Under the pieces are notes generated by a model. That model ran no database searches, was not told the DNA's origin, and saw only the letters and a program-made list of their open reading frames with translations. Both the position numbers and the translations under genes were made by a program. This document shows positions 31,702 through 38,964 of a stretch of DNA of 40,647 nt, piece by piece. Within the stretch, counting starts at the first letter, position 1; every line of letters begins with the position of its first letter. The stretch is from Halodesulfovibrio sp. Lineage in GTDB: Bacteria > Desulfobacterota > Desulfovibrionia > Desulfovibrionales > Desulfovibrionaceae. Location: contig QKEJ01000199.1 of NCBI GenBank assembly GCA_003252375.1, positions 1-40,647 of the forward strand. Reading direction: 5' to 3'.

Positions 31702-32679
31702 ATGAGCGTATCAGGAATAAGCCAACTTTCAGGGGCGCAGGGCAGCTGGTTCAACAGCATTAATCGCACGCAGGAAGACAGCGGCTCCGCGGATTATGAA
31801 AAGCTGACCGAGAAGATCTTCTCGGACCGCGACTCGGACGCCGACGGCCTGCTTACTGCCGAAGAGCTGGGCGTGACCCAGGAGCGTTTCGCCGACATGG
31901 ACACGGACGGTGACGGGTACGTCTCGTCCGAGGAAATGGCCCAGCATCTCAGCCAGCATGACAGCAACAGCCTGTTCATGCGTGTTGCGCATGCCATGGT
32001 GCAGGAGCAGGATGCCGATGGCGACGGCAAAATCAGCAAGTCAGAGACGCAGCTCTCGGATGATCTCTTTGAGTCGTACGACAAGGACGGCGATGGCTCG
32101 CTGACCGAATCGGAGATTGCGGCGGCGTTGGGCGAGCACCGCAAGGAATTTGAGACGGCCATGCAGGAAAGCATGGACGCACAGGGGGCCGAAGGGCAGG
32201 CCAACGACCGCCCGGGCAGCTTCCCCCTTACCGAGATGGATTCCGACAGCAGCAGCGGGAGCAGCAATTCCGACAATATTCTGCAGGACCTGAATGGCGA
32301 CGGCATCATTTCGCCCGAGGAAGTGCAGGCCATTCTGGAGCACGGCGTGGCCAAGGCCAGGGCCATGGTTGCCAGCGGCGAGCTGGAAATCAAGCCTGTG
32401 GGCGATCAGGAGGAAGGAGCGGAATCAGTGTCCGGTGCCGCCAAGGCCAAGGAACCGGAAAAGGCGCATCACGGCAAGATGGACGGTCCTCCATGGCTGC
32501 GCCGCAAAGCCCTGCAGGCTTACGAGGGACGGATGGGCGAGCTGATGAACAAGGTGCTGGGCGGATCGGACTCCGACACGTCGGCCCTGCCGTCCTCCAC
32601 CGATCTCGTGGGAGCGGAAGCTGCGACGACCATCGCCCAGACAATAGGCTCGGGCGAGGCCCTCTCGACCTTCATTTAG
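31702..32679 (+). CDS. EF-hand protein with five canonical calcium loops
   Basis: 325 residues with five full EF-hand loops (D-x-D/N-x-D-G, hydrophobic at 8, Glu at 12) starting at residues 44, 67, 104, 127 and 196. Between loops 4 and 5 is a Ser-rich linker (SDSSSGSSNSD). The C-terminal 120 residues are helical and unassigned (PPWLRRKALQAYEGRM). There is no signal peptide or membrane segment. The N-terminus (SVSGISQLSGAQGSWF) is Ser/Gly-rich, as in proteins exported without a cleaved signal; this is only a resemblance. GAGGGTG precedes ATG 31702, chosen over the longer frame. Ca2+ buffering or signalling is the family expectation. Confidence 0.9.
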   Translation: MSVSGISQLSGAQGSWFNSINRTQEDSGSADYEKLTEKIFSDRDSDADGLLTAEELGVTQERFADMDTDGDGYVSSEEMAQHLSQHDSNSLFMRVAHAMVQEQDADGDGKISKSETQLSDDLFESYDKDGDGSLTESEIAAALGEHRKEFETAMQESMDAQGAEGQANDRPGSFPLTEMDSDSSSGSSNSDNILQDLNGDGIISPEEVQAILEHGVAKARAMVASGELEIKPVGDQEEGAESVSGAAKAKEPEKAHHGKMDGPPWLRRKALQAYEGRMGELMNKVLGGSDSDTSALPSSTDLVGAEAATTIAQTIGSGEALSTFI

Positions 32680-32707
32680 GTTCATCTGGTCGATCATGAT
32701 TTCGGGG

Positions 32708-32735
32708 AAAAGCCGGTCCTTTGGGCCGGCTTTTT
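32708..32735 (+). terminator. Terminator between the EF-hand gene and the convergent lyase gene
   Basis: AAAGCCGGTCC pairs with GGGCCGGCTTT around a TTT loop (one G-U), followed by T to 32735. Both strands have T-rich 3' sides, so it may serve both convergent genes. Confidence 0.88.
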
Positions 32736-32746
32736 GCGTTGGGGCC

Positions 32747-33949
32747 TTACTCCTTCGGCGACGGCGTGGATAGCTGTGAAGACGTGAGGCCCCGAACCGT
32801 CCGCTCCAGTGTCTCCAGACGTGATGGTTCCAGAGGCGGGTGCTGGGGCCAGGGCCAGCGCCGCAGGTTGTCATGATACCGTTGTACGAAGTCCCAGCCC
32901 CCGGAAACGGAGGCTCCTTCCGGGGTACTGTGATGCCACACTTCCACACCGAGACGCTGTCCCATGATGGCGATGGCGGCCCATGCCTCAAGGTTGCCGA
33001 GGCTTTCCGAAAGGGAATCCCCGCGTACCAGCGCCCATGGCTGACTGCCATCCGGGGCAAACTGGACATTGATGCGTGGCATGGTCCGGCTGCGCAAGAG
33101 GTGGTCGGCCGCTTCCGTGTCGCCGAGAAATATCAGGAGGGCCATGCGAACCGCATCGTTCCATGTGCCGTTGCCATCGGTCATTCCGCCGTGAGTCAAT
33201 GCATTCGGCGCCGTGTCCATCCAATGCAGGAAGGCGCGCATCCATTGCCGGATGCTGTGCATGTCATCGTGGGAGAGCAGGCGTGGATCATCGAGCAGGG
33301 GAATGGCGTCACAGAGTGGCAGAAGAAGGCGGGACTCCATGATCCCATCGGGGGTGCCACGCATGGGGAGGGCAATGCCGCTGGCGTGGAAGCGCCTGCC
33401 GATGCCCGGACGGATACCTGCTGTATCCATGTTCGGCAGCATGGCGGTTTCCGGCGTGACAAACCAGATGCGCAGCAGGGTAGCGGCGCGTTTTCCTGCA
33501 ACCATGTCTCCGGTCAGCGTGTACTGCAATGCAAGGTCGAACACCGTGTTCGACAGGATCTCGAACCGACGGGCATCGTATCGGTCTGTCAGGGCCTCGG
33601 GGTTCGCTTTGCCCGCGTGCTGCACATAAGGCAGACCATCGTCGGATGCCGGGTTGGGCCACCAGAAGGGGGCGAGGCTGCGGTATTCGTGCGGATTGAT
33701 CCCGTGGGGCAGTTCTTCCTTGTCCACAACGGAGCAGTATCCCTGCCGCATTGCCCTGACTCCCCGATTGATGACCGTGTCCGGCTGTTGCAGGAGTTGC
33801 TGCAGTCGCCATGGCGGCAGGGTGGGGGCAAAGGAGGCGGCATCAGCAGCCCATGCGGGCGCGGTGCAGACGAACCACGCCATGAGCGCCAACAGCAGGG
33901 GGAGAGGCTGGGCAGGGCGGGGTAACGGCAGAAACTGGCGGTTTGACAT
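32747..33949 (-). CDS. Secreted alginate-lyase-family protein
   Basis: 400 residues. A Sec signal peptide (about 1-35) ends in APAWA. The mature part matches the alginate-lyase helical-toroid family (PF05426): YRSLAPFWWPNP, GKANPE, an ALQYTLTGDMVAGKRAATLLR segment and TAMLPNMDTAGIRPG, then HGGMTDGNGTWNDAV, which carries the Asn/His region used for catalysis. It would act in the periplasm or outside on uronic-acid polymers, though many members have other or unknown substrates. It lies 40 bases downstream of the propeller-like gene on the same strand. Confidence 0.85.
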   Translation of the reverse strand: MSNRQFLPLPRPAQPLPLLLALMAWFVCTAPAWAADAASFAPTLPPWRLQQLLQQPDTVINRGVRAMRQGYCSVVDKEELPHGINPHEYRSLAPFWWPNPASDDGLPYVQHAGKANPEALTDRYDARRFEILSNTVFDLALQYTLTGDMVAGKRAATLLRIWFVTPETAMLPNMDTAGIRPGIGRRFHASGIALPMRGTPDGIMESRLLLPLCDAIPLLDDPRLLSHDDMHSIRQWMRAFLHWMDTAPNALTHGGMTDGNGTWNDAVRMALLIFLGDTEAADHLLRSRTMPRINVQFAPDGSQPWALVRGDSLSESLGNLEAWAAIAIMGQRLGVEVWHHSTPEGASVSGGWDFVQRYHDNLRRWPWPQHPPLEPSRLETLERTVRGLTSSQLSTPSPKE

Positions 33950-33989
33950 GGCCTGTACATGACATAGCTCTTCGCGGTTGGAAAGCCAC

Positions 33990-34568
33990 TTAGCGTTCGG
34001 TGTCGGGGAACCGTATCACGGTCCCGGTCAGCGTGGCTGCAATGGCGGCACCGTCCCGGTCTGCAGTAAGGGAGGATATCGGTTCCCCCACGCTGCCGAT
34101 GAGCCTGGCCCTGCCGTTCGGCAGGATGCGCCAGATATCCCCCGTACGTGTACCCACCAGAAGCTGGCGGCGATGGTCGGCCGTCACGGCGCAGGGCTCC
34201 GCAATGCCGCTGACCAGGACGGCGGATTCGCCGTCGCGGGTAATGCAGCGGATGGTGCCGGTTGCCTGCTCGGCGACATAGAGAACCCCGTAGGCGTCCA
34301 GCGCAAGGCAGAGCGGGCTTGCGGTTGCCGTGTGCAGCACGATCTGCCCCTGTGCAGTGAGGGGGGCCGGCTGTTCGGAGCGTGCAGGACCGGTGGCGCT
34401 GCCGGCTGTGGCTGCACCGGGAAGACCGGTGATGAGCACCAGGCCCACAACTCCGAGTAATCCTGACAGGTTCAATAGTTTCGGGAGGCCGAATCTGCCT
34501 CGCTGGCTGCGGGGCGTCCGGGTTGTTCTTTCCGTCAGTCCAATGGTGTTTCGCATTCCGTCCTGCAT
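33990..34568 (-). CDS. Secreted NHL/SMP-30-like propeller fragment protein
   Basis: 192 residues. The N-terminus is basic (RTTRTPRSQRGR), followed by a hydrophobic segment (about 34-52, LSGLLGVVGLVLITGLPGA) that works as a signal peptide or anchor. The rest has repeated strand patterns such as CLALDAYGVLYVAEQATGTI, PCAVTADHRRQLLVGTRTGD and ISSLTADRDGAAIA, each ending in a D-x-x-G-type turn as in NHL propellers. Only about four blades are present, so the propeller is short and may dimerise. GGAGG precedes ATG 34568. It diverges from the LysR gene. Confidence 0.72.
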   Translation of the reverse strand: MQDGMRNTIGLTERTTRTPRSQRGRFGLPKLLNLSGLLGVVGLVLITGLPGAATAGSATGPARSEQPAPLTAQGQIVLHTATASPLCLALDAYGVLYVAEQATGTIRCITRDGESAVLVSGIAEPCAVTADHRRQLLVGTRTGDIWRILPNGRARLIGSVGEPISSLTADRDGAAIAATLTGTVIRFPDTER

Positions 34569-34619
34569 GGTTTCCTCCGGTTGTGCAGTGCCGATGCCGG
34601 ACTATCTCGCAGGCTGATT

Positions 34620-34656
34620 GATATGTCTAATATCGCTTTCAGGCGTTATCGATATC
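34620..34656. promoter_or_regulatory. Probable LysR operator between divergent genes
   Basis: GATAT-N5-ATATC (34620-34634) and a nearby ATCGATATC palindrome (34649-34656) lie in the 103-base gap between the propeller gene and the LysR gene. Dyads of this size with AT ends fit the T-N11-A operator class of LysR regulators. Confidence 0.5.
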
Positions 34657-34671
34657 TGTTACATATTAATT

Positions 34672-35571
34672 ATGGAAACACGTTTGCTCAAATACTTCGT
34701 TGCCGTGGCAGAGGAACTGCATTTTGGACGGGCCGCGCAGCGGCTGCACATGTCTCAGCCCCCCCTGAGTCAGCAGATACGGCTGCTGGAGGAGCAGTTG
34801 GGAACGCCCCTGCTGCACAGGACCAGCCGCAAGGTATGCCTGACCCGGGAAGGGGAGGCGTTGCTGGAGGATGCCCGGGATATTCTCGCGCGGCTGGATG
34901 CTGCTGCAAGGCGCGTTCAGGCCATGGCGCAGGGAGAGGAAGGCTGGTTGCGGGTGGGGTTCATGGGCTATGCGCTCATGACCGGCTATCCGCAGGCCAT
35001 CCGGGCGTTCAGGCAGCGTTATCCCAAGGTACGGCTTGATCTTTGGGAATACTCCACGGCGCACCAGTTGCGCATGATAGCGTCGGACGAACTGGATGTG
35101 GGGCTCATCAGCTGCCTGCGGGGGGTTCCCATGCAGCTTGAGAGCCTGTTCTTCAAGCGTGAGCCCTTCATGCTCTGCCTGCCTGAAGGGCATCCCCTTG
35201 CCGAACGGGAATCCGTGCCGTTGGAGATGCTGGACGGAGAGCCTCTCGTCCTTTTTCCCCGCAAGGCGCATATCCTGTTGCATGATGCGCTCATGGAAAG
35301 CTTTCGCGCGGTGGGCGTGGTTCCGGACGTGGTGCAGAGCGTGGCCCGCATTGAGACGGGCAAGGCGCTTGTTGCTGCTGGGCTGGGATGCTCGATCCAT
35401 CCCGCCTCGGTGGGGAACGTGCGTCGTCCCGGTGTGGTGTACCGGCCGTTGGTGGGTGAATTGCCCCGGCCGGAGCTGCGGGTGGTCTGGAAAAAATCCG
35501 GCGAGGGTGCGGCGCTTCTGCACTTTCTTCAGGAAGTTCGGCGATTCCGGGATGCTGAAGAGTCCGTCTGA
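34672..35571 (+). CDS. LysR-family transcriptional regulator
   Basis: 299 residues, the typical LTTR length. The N-terminal winged HTH (about 1-60) reads FVAVAEELHFGRAAQRLHMS and QPPLSQQIRLLEEQLGTPLL. The effector domain (about 88-290) includes LRVGFMGYALMTGYP and ELDVGLI. The start at 34672 fits the family N-terminus, although no ribosome site precedes it. It diverges from the propeller-lyase pair and probably controls it (inference). The ligand cannot be told from sequence. Confidence 0.93.
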   Translation: METRLLKYFVAVAEELHFGRAAQRLHMSQPPLSQQIRLLEEQLGTPLLHRTSRKVCLTREGEALLEDARDILARLDAAARRVQAMAQGEEGWLRVGFMGYALMTGYPQAIRAFRQRYPKVRLDLWEYSTAHQLRMIASDELDVGLISCLRGVPMQLESLFFKREPFMLCLPEGHPLAERESVPLEMLDGEPLVLFPRKAHILLHDALMESFRAVGVVPDVVQSVARIETGKALVAAGLGCSIHPASVGNVRRPGVVYRPLVGELPRPELRVVWKKSGEGAALLHFLQEVRRFRDAEESV

Positions 35572-35577
35572 ACTTAT

Positions 35578-35608
35578 AACCGGAGTGCGTGAAGTTCCGG
35601 TTTGTTTC
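35578..35608 (+). terminator. Weak terminator after the LysR gene
   Basis: AACCGGA (35578-35584) pairs with TCCGGTT (35596-35602) around an 11-base loop, followed by TGTTTCG. Short stem and poor T-run. Confidence 0.5.
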
Positions 35609-35660
35609 GTGACGGGGGTATGTTACTGTGAAAACATGAACATCGACAGGAGGATCGGGA

Positions 35661-36821
35661 ATGGCATCGCTCCAATCGTTACGGAAGTTTGCGGCACCTG
35701 AAGTCATCTTCGGAAACGGGGCTCGTCACCTTTTGACCAAGTACGTGCAAAATTTCAGTCTTGGTCATTGCATGGTCGTCACGGACCGGGGGGTACGCGC
35801 CACAGGCCTGGTGGATGCCCTGATTGCTCCGTTGCATGAAGCCGGTATCCGTACCACGGTGTTCGATGATGTTCTGCCCAACCCGCGTGACACGGAGACC
35901 CGTTCCGGAACGGAAATCTACCTTGATGCCCACTGCGAAGGTGTGATCGCCATAGGCGGGGGCAGTCCCATGGATGCGGCCAAGGCCATCGGGTTCATGG
36001 CGACCAACGGTTCGGACGTGCTGACCTTTGAAGGGGTGGACAAGGTGGATATACCGGGCCCCCCCATGATCTGCATTCCCACTACGGCGGGGACCAGTGC
36101 GGACATTTCCCAGTTCTGCATCATCAACGATACCAAACGGCAACTGAAGATCGCCATTGTGGCACAGGCGGCTATCCCGGATGTGGCCCTTGTGGACCCC
36201 GAGTGCACCTACAGCATGCCGCCTTCCCTGACTGCCGCCACCGGGCTGGATGCCCTGACGCACGCTTTCGAGGCCTACGTCTCTACGGTGGCGTCCTCCA
36301 CCACGGATCTCTTTGCCCTTGATGCCGTCCGTCTGGTGCGCAAGCATCTGGAACGCGCCGTGACCAATCCCACGGATCCTGTTGCCCGCGAGGGCATGAT
36401 GCTGGCTTCCATGCATGCAGGGTATGCCTTCTCCAACGCCATCCTGGGGGCGGTGCACGCCATGGCGCACAGTCTTGGCGGAGTTCTGGATGCCCCGCAT
36501 GGCGCCTGCAACGCCATTGTCCTGCCCCGTGTGGTGGAGGCCAACTTTGAGGCTGCACCACACAAATATCGGGAGCTGGCGCGCGCGTTTGGTGTTGACG
36601 TTTCCGGTATGGATGATGCCACCGTGCGCCGGGAACTGGTTGGCGGCATTCTTACGCTGTCCCGTGCCGTGGGCATTCCGGCAGGGCTGCGCGAACTGGG
36701 CATGGAACTGGAGGATATTCCCCGCCTGACCACGACAGCCATGGCCGATGCCTGCATGATGACCAACCCGCGGGTGTTTTCCCCCAAGGAAATCGAGGCG
36801 TTGTATGAGAAGGCGTGGTAG
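35661..36821 (+). CDS. Iron-containing alcohol dehydrogenase (group III)
   Basis: 386 residues. The NAD(P)-binding GGGSPMDAAK is at about 98-107, TTAGTSADIS in the centre, and metal-ligand His residues in DALTHAFEAY, LGAVHAMAHSLGG and DAPHGACNA. It oxidises an alcohol or reduces an aldehyde in the cytosol; sulfate reducers use such enzymes in ethanol metabolism. AGGAGG precedes ATG 35661. The next gene starts inside its last six codons, so the two are translationally coupled. Confidence 0.94.
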   Translation: MASLQSLRKFAAPEVIFGNGARHLLTKYVQNFSLGHCMVVTDRGVRATGLVDALIAPLHEAGIRTTVFDDVLPNPRDTETRSGTEIYLDAHCEGVIAIGGGSPMDAAKAIGFMATNGSDVLTFEGVDKVDIPGPPMICIPTTAGTSADISQFCIINDTKRQLKIAIVAQAAIPDVALVDPECTYSMPPSLTAATGLDALTHAFEAYVSTVASSTTDLFALDAVRLVRKHLERAVTNPTDPVAREGMMLASMHAGYAFSNAILGAVHAMAHSLGGVLDAPHGACNAIVLPRVVEANFEAAPHKYRELARAFGVDVSGMDDATVRRELVGGILTLSRAVGIPAGLRELGMELEDIPRLTTTAMADACMMTNPRVFSPKEIEALYEKAW

Positions 36822-38541
36822 GGATGCCCATATCTCCTCCGGTGAGGGAGGGGCGAAGCCGGTCGATTCGGGGGAAGCGGTTGGTCCGTCTGCCGTAGAA
36901 CTCGAAAAGCTGATCGGCTTGGGCGAGCGTTCCCTGCGTAAGAGCTACTACCCTGAATTGCGCCGCAAGATCATAGAGCTGGAGCGTTTTCAGGTTCTTC
37001 TGGATCACGCCAAGGATTTCATTTTTCTGGTGCGGTTGTCTCCGCTTGCGGTTGTTCACGCCAACCACGCGGCGGCGGGGTGTCACAGGCCAGAGGATTC
37101 ACTGGACGCCATGCCCGTGGAGCATGTGTTGGGCAAGGGGATGACGCAGGCCATACGTATCCTCGCCACCAGTGAGGACACCATGCAGTTCGTGACGCTG
37201 CAAGCTGCTCTGCCGCGCTGTGCGCTGGCGGATTTGCCCATAGAGGCAACGGTCAGCCTGCATGAACTGGAAGGGGTGAAATACGCCCTTGTGGTGGCGC
37301 GCGACATTACGGATCGGTTGCTGGCCTCAGAGGAGAGTGCCCGGCTGCGTTCCCTGCTGGCCAACATTCTCGATGCCATGCCCTCGTTGCTGGTCGGTGT
37401 CGACCAGCAGGGATGCATTTTGCAGTGGAACAAGCTTGCCGAGCAGGAGACGGGGATGCAGGCCGACACCGTGCTGGGACAGGATTTTGCCGTTGTTCTG
37501 CCGCGCCTTGCCTATCTGTTGCCGGATATCATGACTGCCATGCGCACGGGGGAGAATGTTGTGGTGCCGCGCAGCATGGTGCAGGAAGGGGGAAGGACCC
37601 GCTTTGAGCACATTACCATTTTTCCCCTTGTTTCAAGAGACAGCGGGAACATCGGGGGGGCCGTGCTGCGGGTGGATGACGTGACCGAACAGGCACGTCT
37701 TGAGCAGATCATGATCCAGACGGAAAAGATGATGTCCGTGGGGGGGCTCGCCGCAGGCATGGCCCATGAAATCAACAACCCTCTGGGGGGGATCCTGCAG
37801 GGAGCGCAAAACATCATGCGCAGGCTCTCTCCGGAGCTGCCCGCGAACCACGATGCCGCCGCTGCTGTGGGATGCCCGCTTGACTCCGTCCGTGGCTACA
37901 TGGAGGAACGCAAGGTGTTCCGCATGCTTGAGGGCATACGGGATTCCGCAGTGCGTGCCGCGGAAATCGTGCGGAACATGCTCAGCTTTGCGCGCAAGAG
38001 CGAAAGTTCGCATAGCACCCATTGTCTGAATGAAGTGGTGGACAACACGGTGCTGTTGGCCTCCACCGATTATGATCTCAAGAAAAGTTTCGATTTCAGA
38101 CACATACGTATTATCAGGGAATTTGACTCCCAACTGCCCGACGTGAACTGTTCGCGCACGGAAATAGAGCAGGTGCTGCTCAATCTTCTGCGTAACGCAG
38201 CCCAGGCTATGGCGGATACCGAAGCCCCGGCCATAACCATTCGTACGTCTCAGCAACACGCGCCGACGGGCGGGCAGGCGCAGGCGTATGCCGTCATCGA
38301 GGTGGAGGACAACGGGCCGGGCATGGATGAACTGACACGGACCCGTGCCTTTGAGCCGTTCTTCACGACCAAAGAGCCCGGTGTGGGAACCGGGCTTGGT
38401 CTCTCCGTGTCTTACTTCATTGTTGCCGAAAATCATGGCGGGCAGATGGAGGTGGACTCCATACCCGGAAAGGGAACCCGTTTTACGATCCGGCTTCCCA
38501 TTCGCGCTTCATTCGGCGGGCAGTCTGCGGAAGGGGCCTAA
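36805..38541 (+). CDS. Cytosolic PAS-containing histidine kinase
   Basis: 578 residues. After a charged N-terminus come two PAS-like domains (about 60-170 and 188-300), the second with [16 protein letters not shown]. The HisKA H-box [12 protein letters not shown] has phosphoacceptor His321, with an expanded loop after it. The HATPase domain contains [16 protein letters not shown] and GTGLGLS. There is no membrane segment, so it senses a cytosolic signal. The start at 36805 lies 17 bases inside the dehydrogenase gene with GAGG 6 bases upstream. No response regulator is adjacent. The last bases overlap the convergent small gene. Confidence 0.9.
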   Translation: MRRRGRDAHISSGEGGAKPVDSGEAVGPSAVELEKLIGLGERSLRKSYYPELRRKIIELERFQVLLDHAKDFIFLVRLSPLAVVHANHAAAGCHRPEDSLDAMPVEHVLGKGMTQAIRILATSEDTMQFVTLQAALPRCALADLPIEATVSLHELEGVKYALVVARDITDRLLASEESARLRSLLANILDAMPSLLVGVDQQGCILQWNKLAEQETGMQADTVLGQDFAVVLPRLAYLLPDIMTAMRTGENVVVPRSMVQEGGRTRFEHITIFPLVSRDSGNIGGAVLRVDDVTEQARLEQIMIQTEKMMSVGGLAAGMAHEINNPLGGILQGAQNIMRRLSPELPANHDAAAAVGCPLDSVRGYMEERKVFRMLEGIRDSAVRAAEIVRNMLSFARKSESSHSTHCLNEVVDNTVLLASTDYDLKKSFDFRHIRIIREFDSQLPDVNCSRTEIEQVLLNLLRNAAQAMADTEAPAITIRTSQQHAPTGGQAQAYAVIEVEDNGPGMDELTRTRAFEPFFTTKEPGVGTGLGLSVSYFIVAENHGGQMEVDSIPGKGTRFTIRLPIRASFGGQSAEGA

Positions 38542-38846
38542 AAGGGTGACAGGCCCCGCATGACCCCTGCCAGCCCGGGGCCCTGCTTGTGCTTGTCACC
38601 GTTGCCGCTGGCAATGTCGGACAGGACCAGGGCAAGCTGATCAGGGCAGGAGGTATTCTTCTTGCCGCAGGGCAGCCCCTTGAGGCTCTGGATGACGGTG
38701 TCTATTTCCTGTCCTTCCAGCAGACGGGTAATGGCGGTAAGGGACCCGGGACAGCCTCCCTCGAATTTCAGATCGTGGATGCGGCCATCAGTTATATTGA
38801 ACCGGATCTGCTTGGCGCAGACTCCGGAAGGGGTAAACGTATACAT
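38538..38846 (-). CDS. TSCPD-type small Cys-rich protein (TIGR03905-like)
   Basis: 102 residues with four spaced Cys in GVCAKQI, EGGCPGS, LPCGKK and TSCPDQL. TSCPD is the family's name motif. Related domains occur in the C-terminus of vitamin-B12-dependent ribonucleotide reductases; the stand-alone protein has no assigned function. The start is ambiguous: ATG 38846, 10 bases after GAGGAG, or TTG 38852, 4 bases after it. Its stop overlaps the histidine-kinase stop on the other strand. Confidence 0.85.
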   Translation of the reverse strand: MYTFTPSGVCAKQIRFNITDGRIHDLKFEGGCPGSLTAITRLLEGQEIDTVIQSLKGLPCGKKNTSCPDQLALVLSDIASGNGDKHKQGPGLAGVMRGLSPF

Positions 38847-38964
38847 GTACAATATGCTCCTCGGTTCGTTCTGCGGGTACCTTAAGGCTGGCGGGGCGTG
38901 ATGTAAAGAGGCCCGTTCCGGTGAATCACAGCCCCCTCAGGGCCCCGGGACATGGGAGGCTCGC

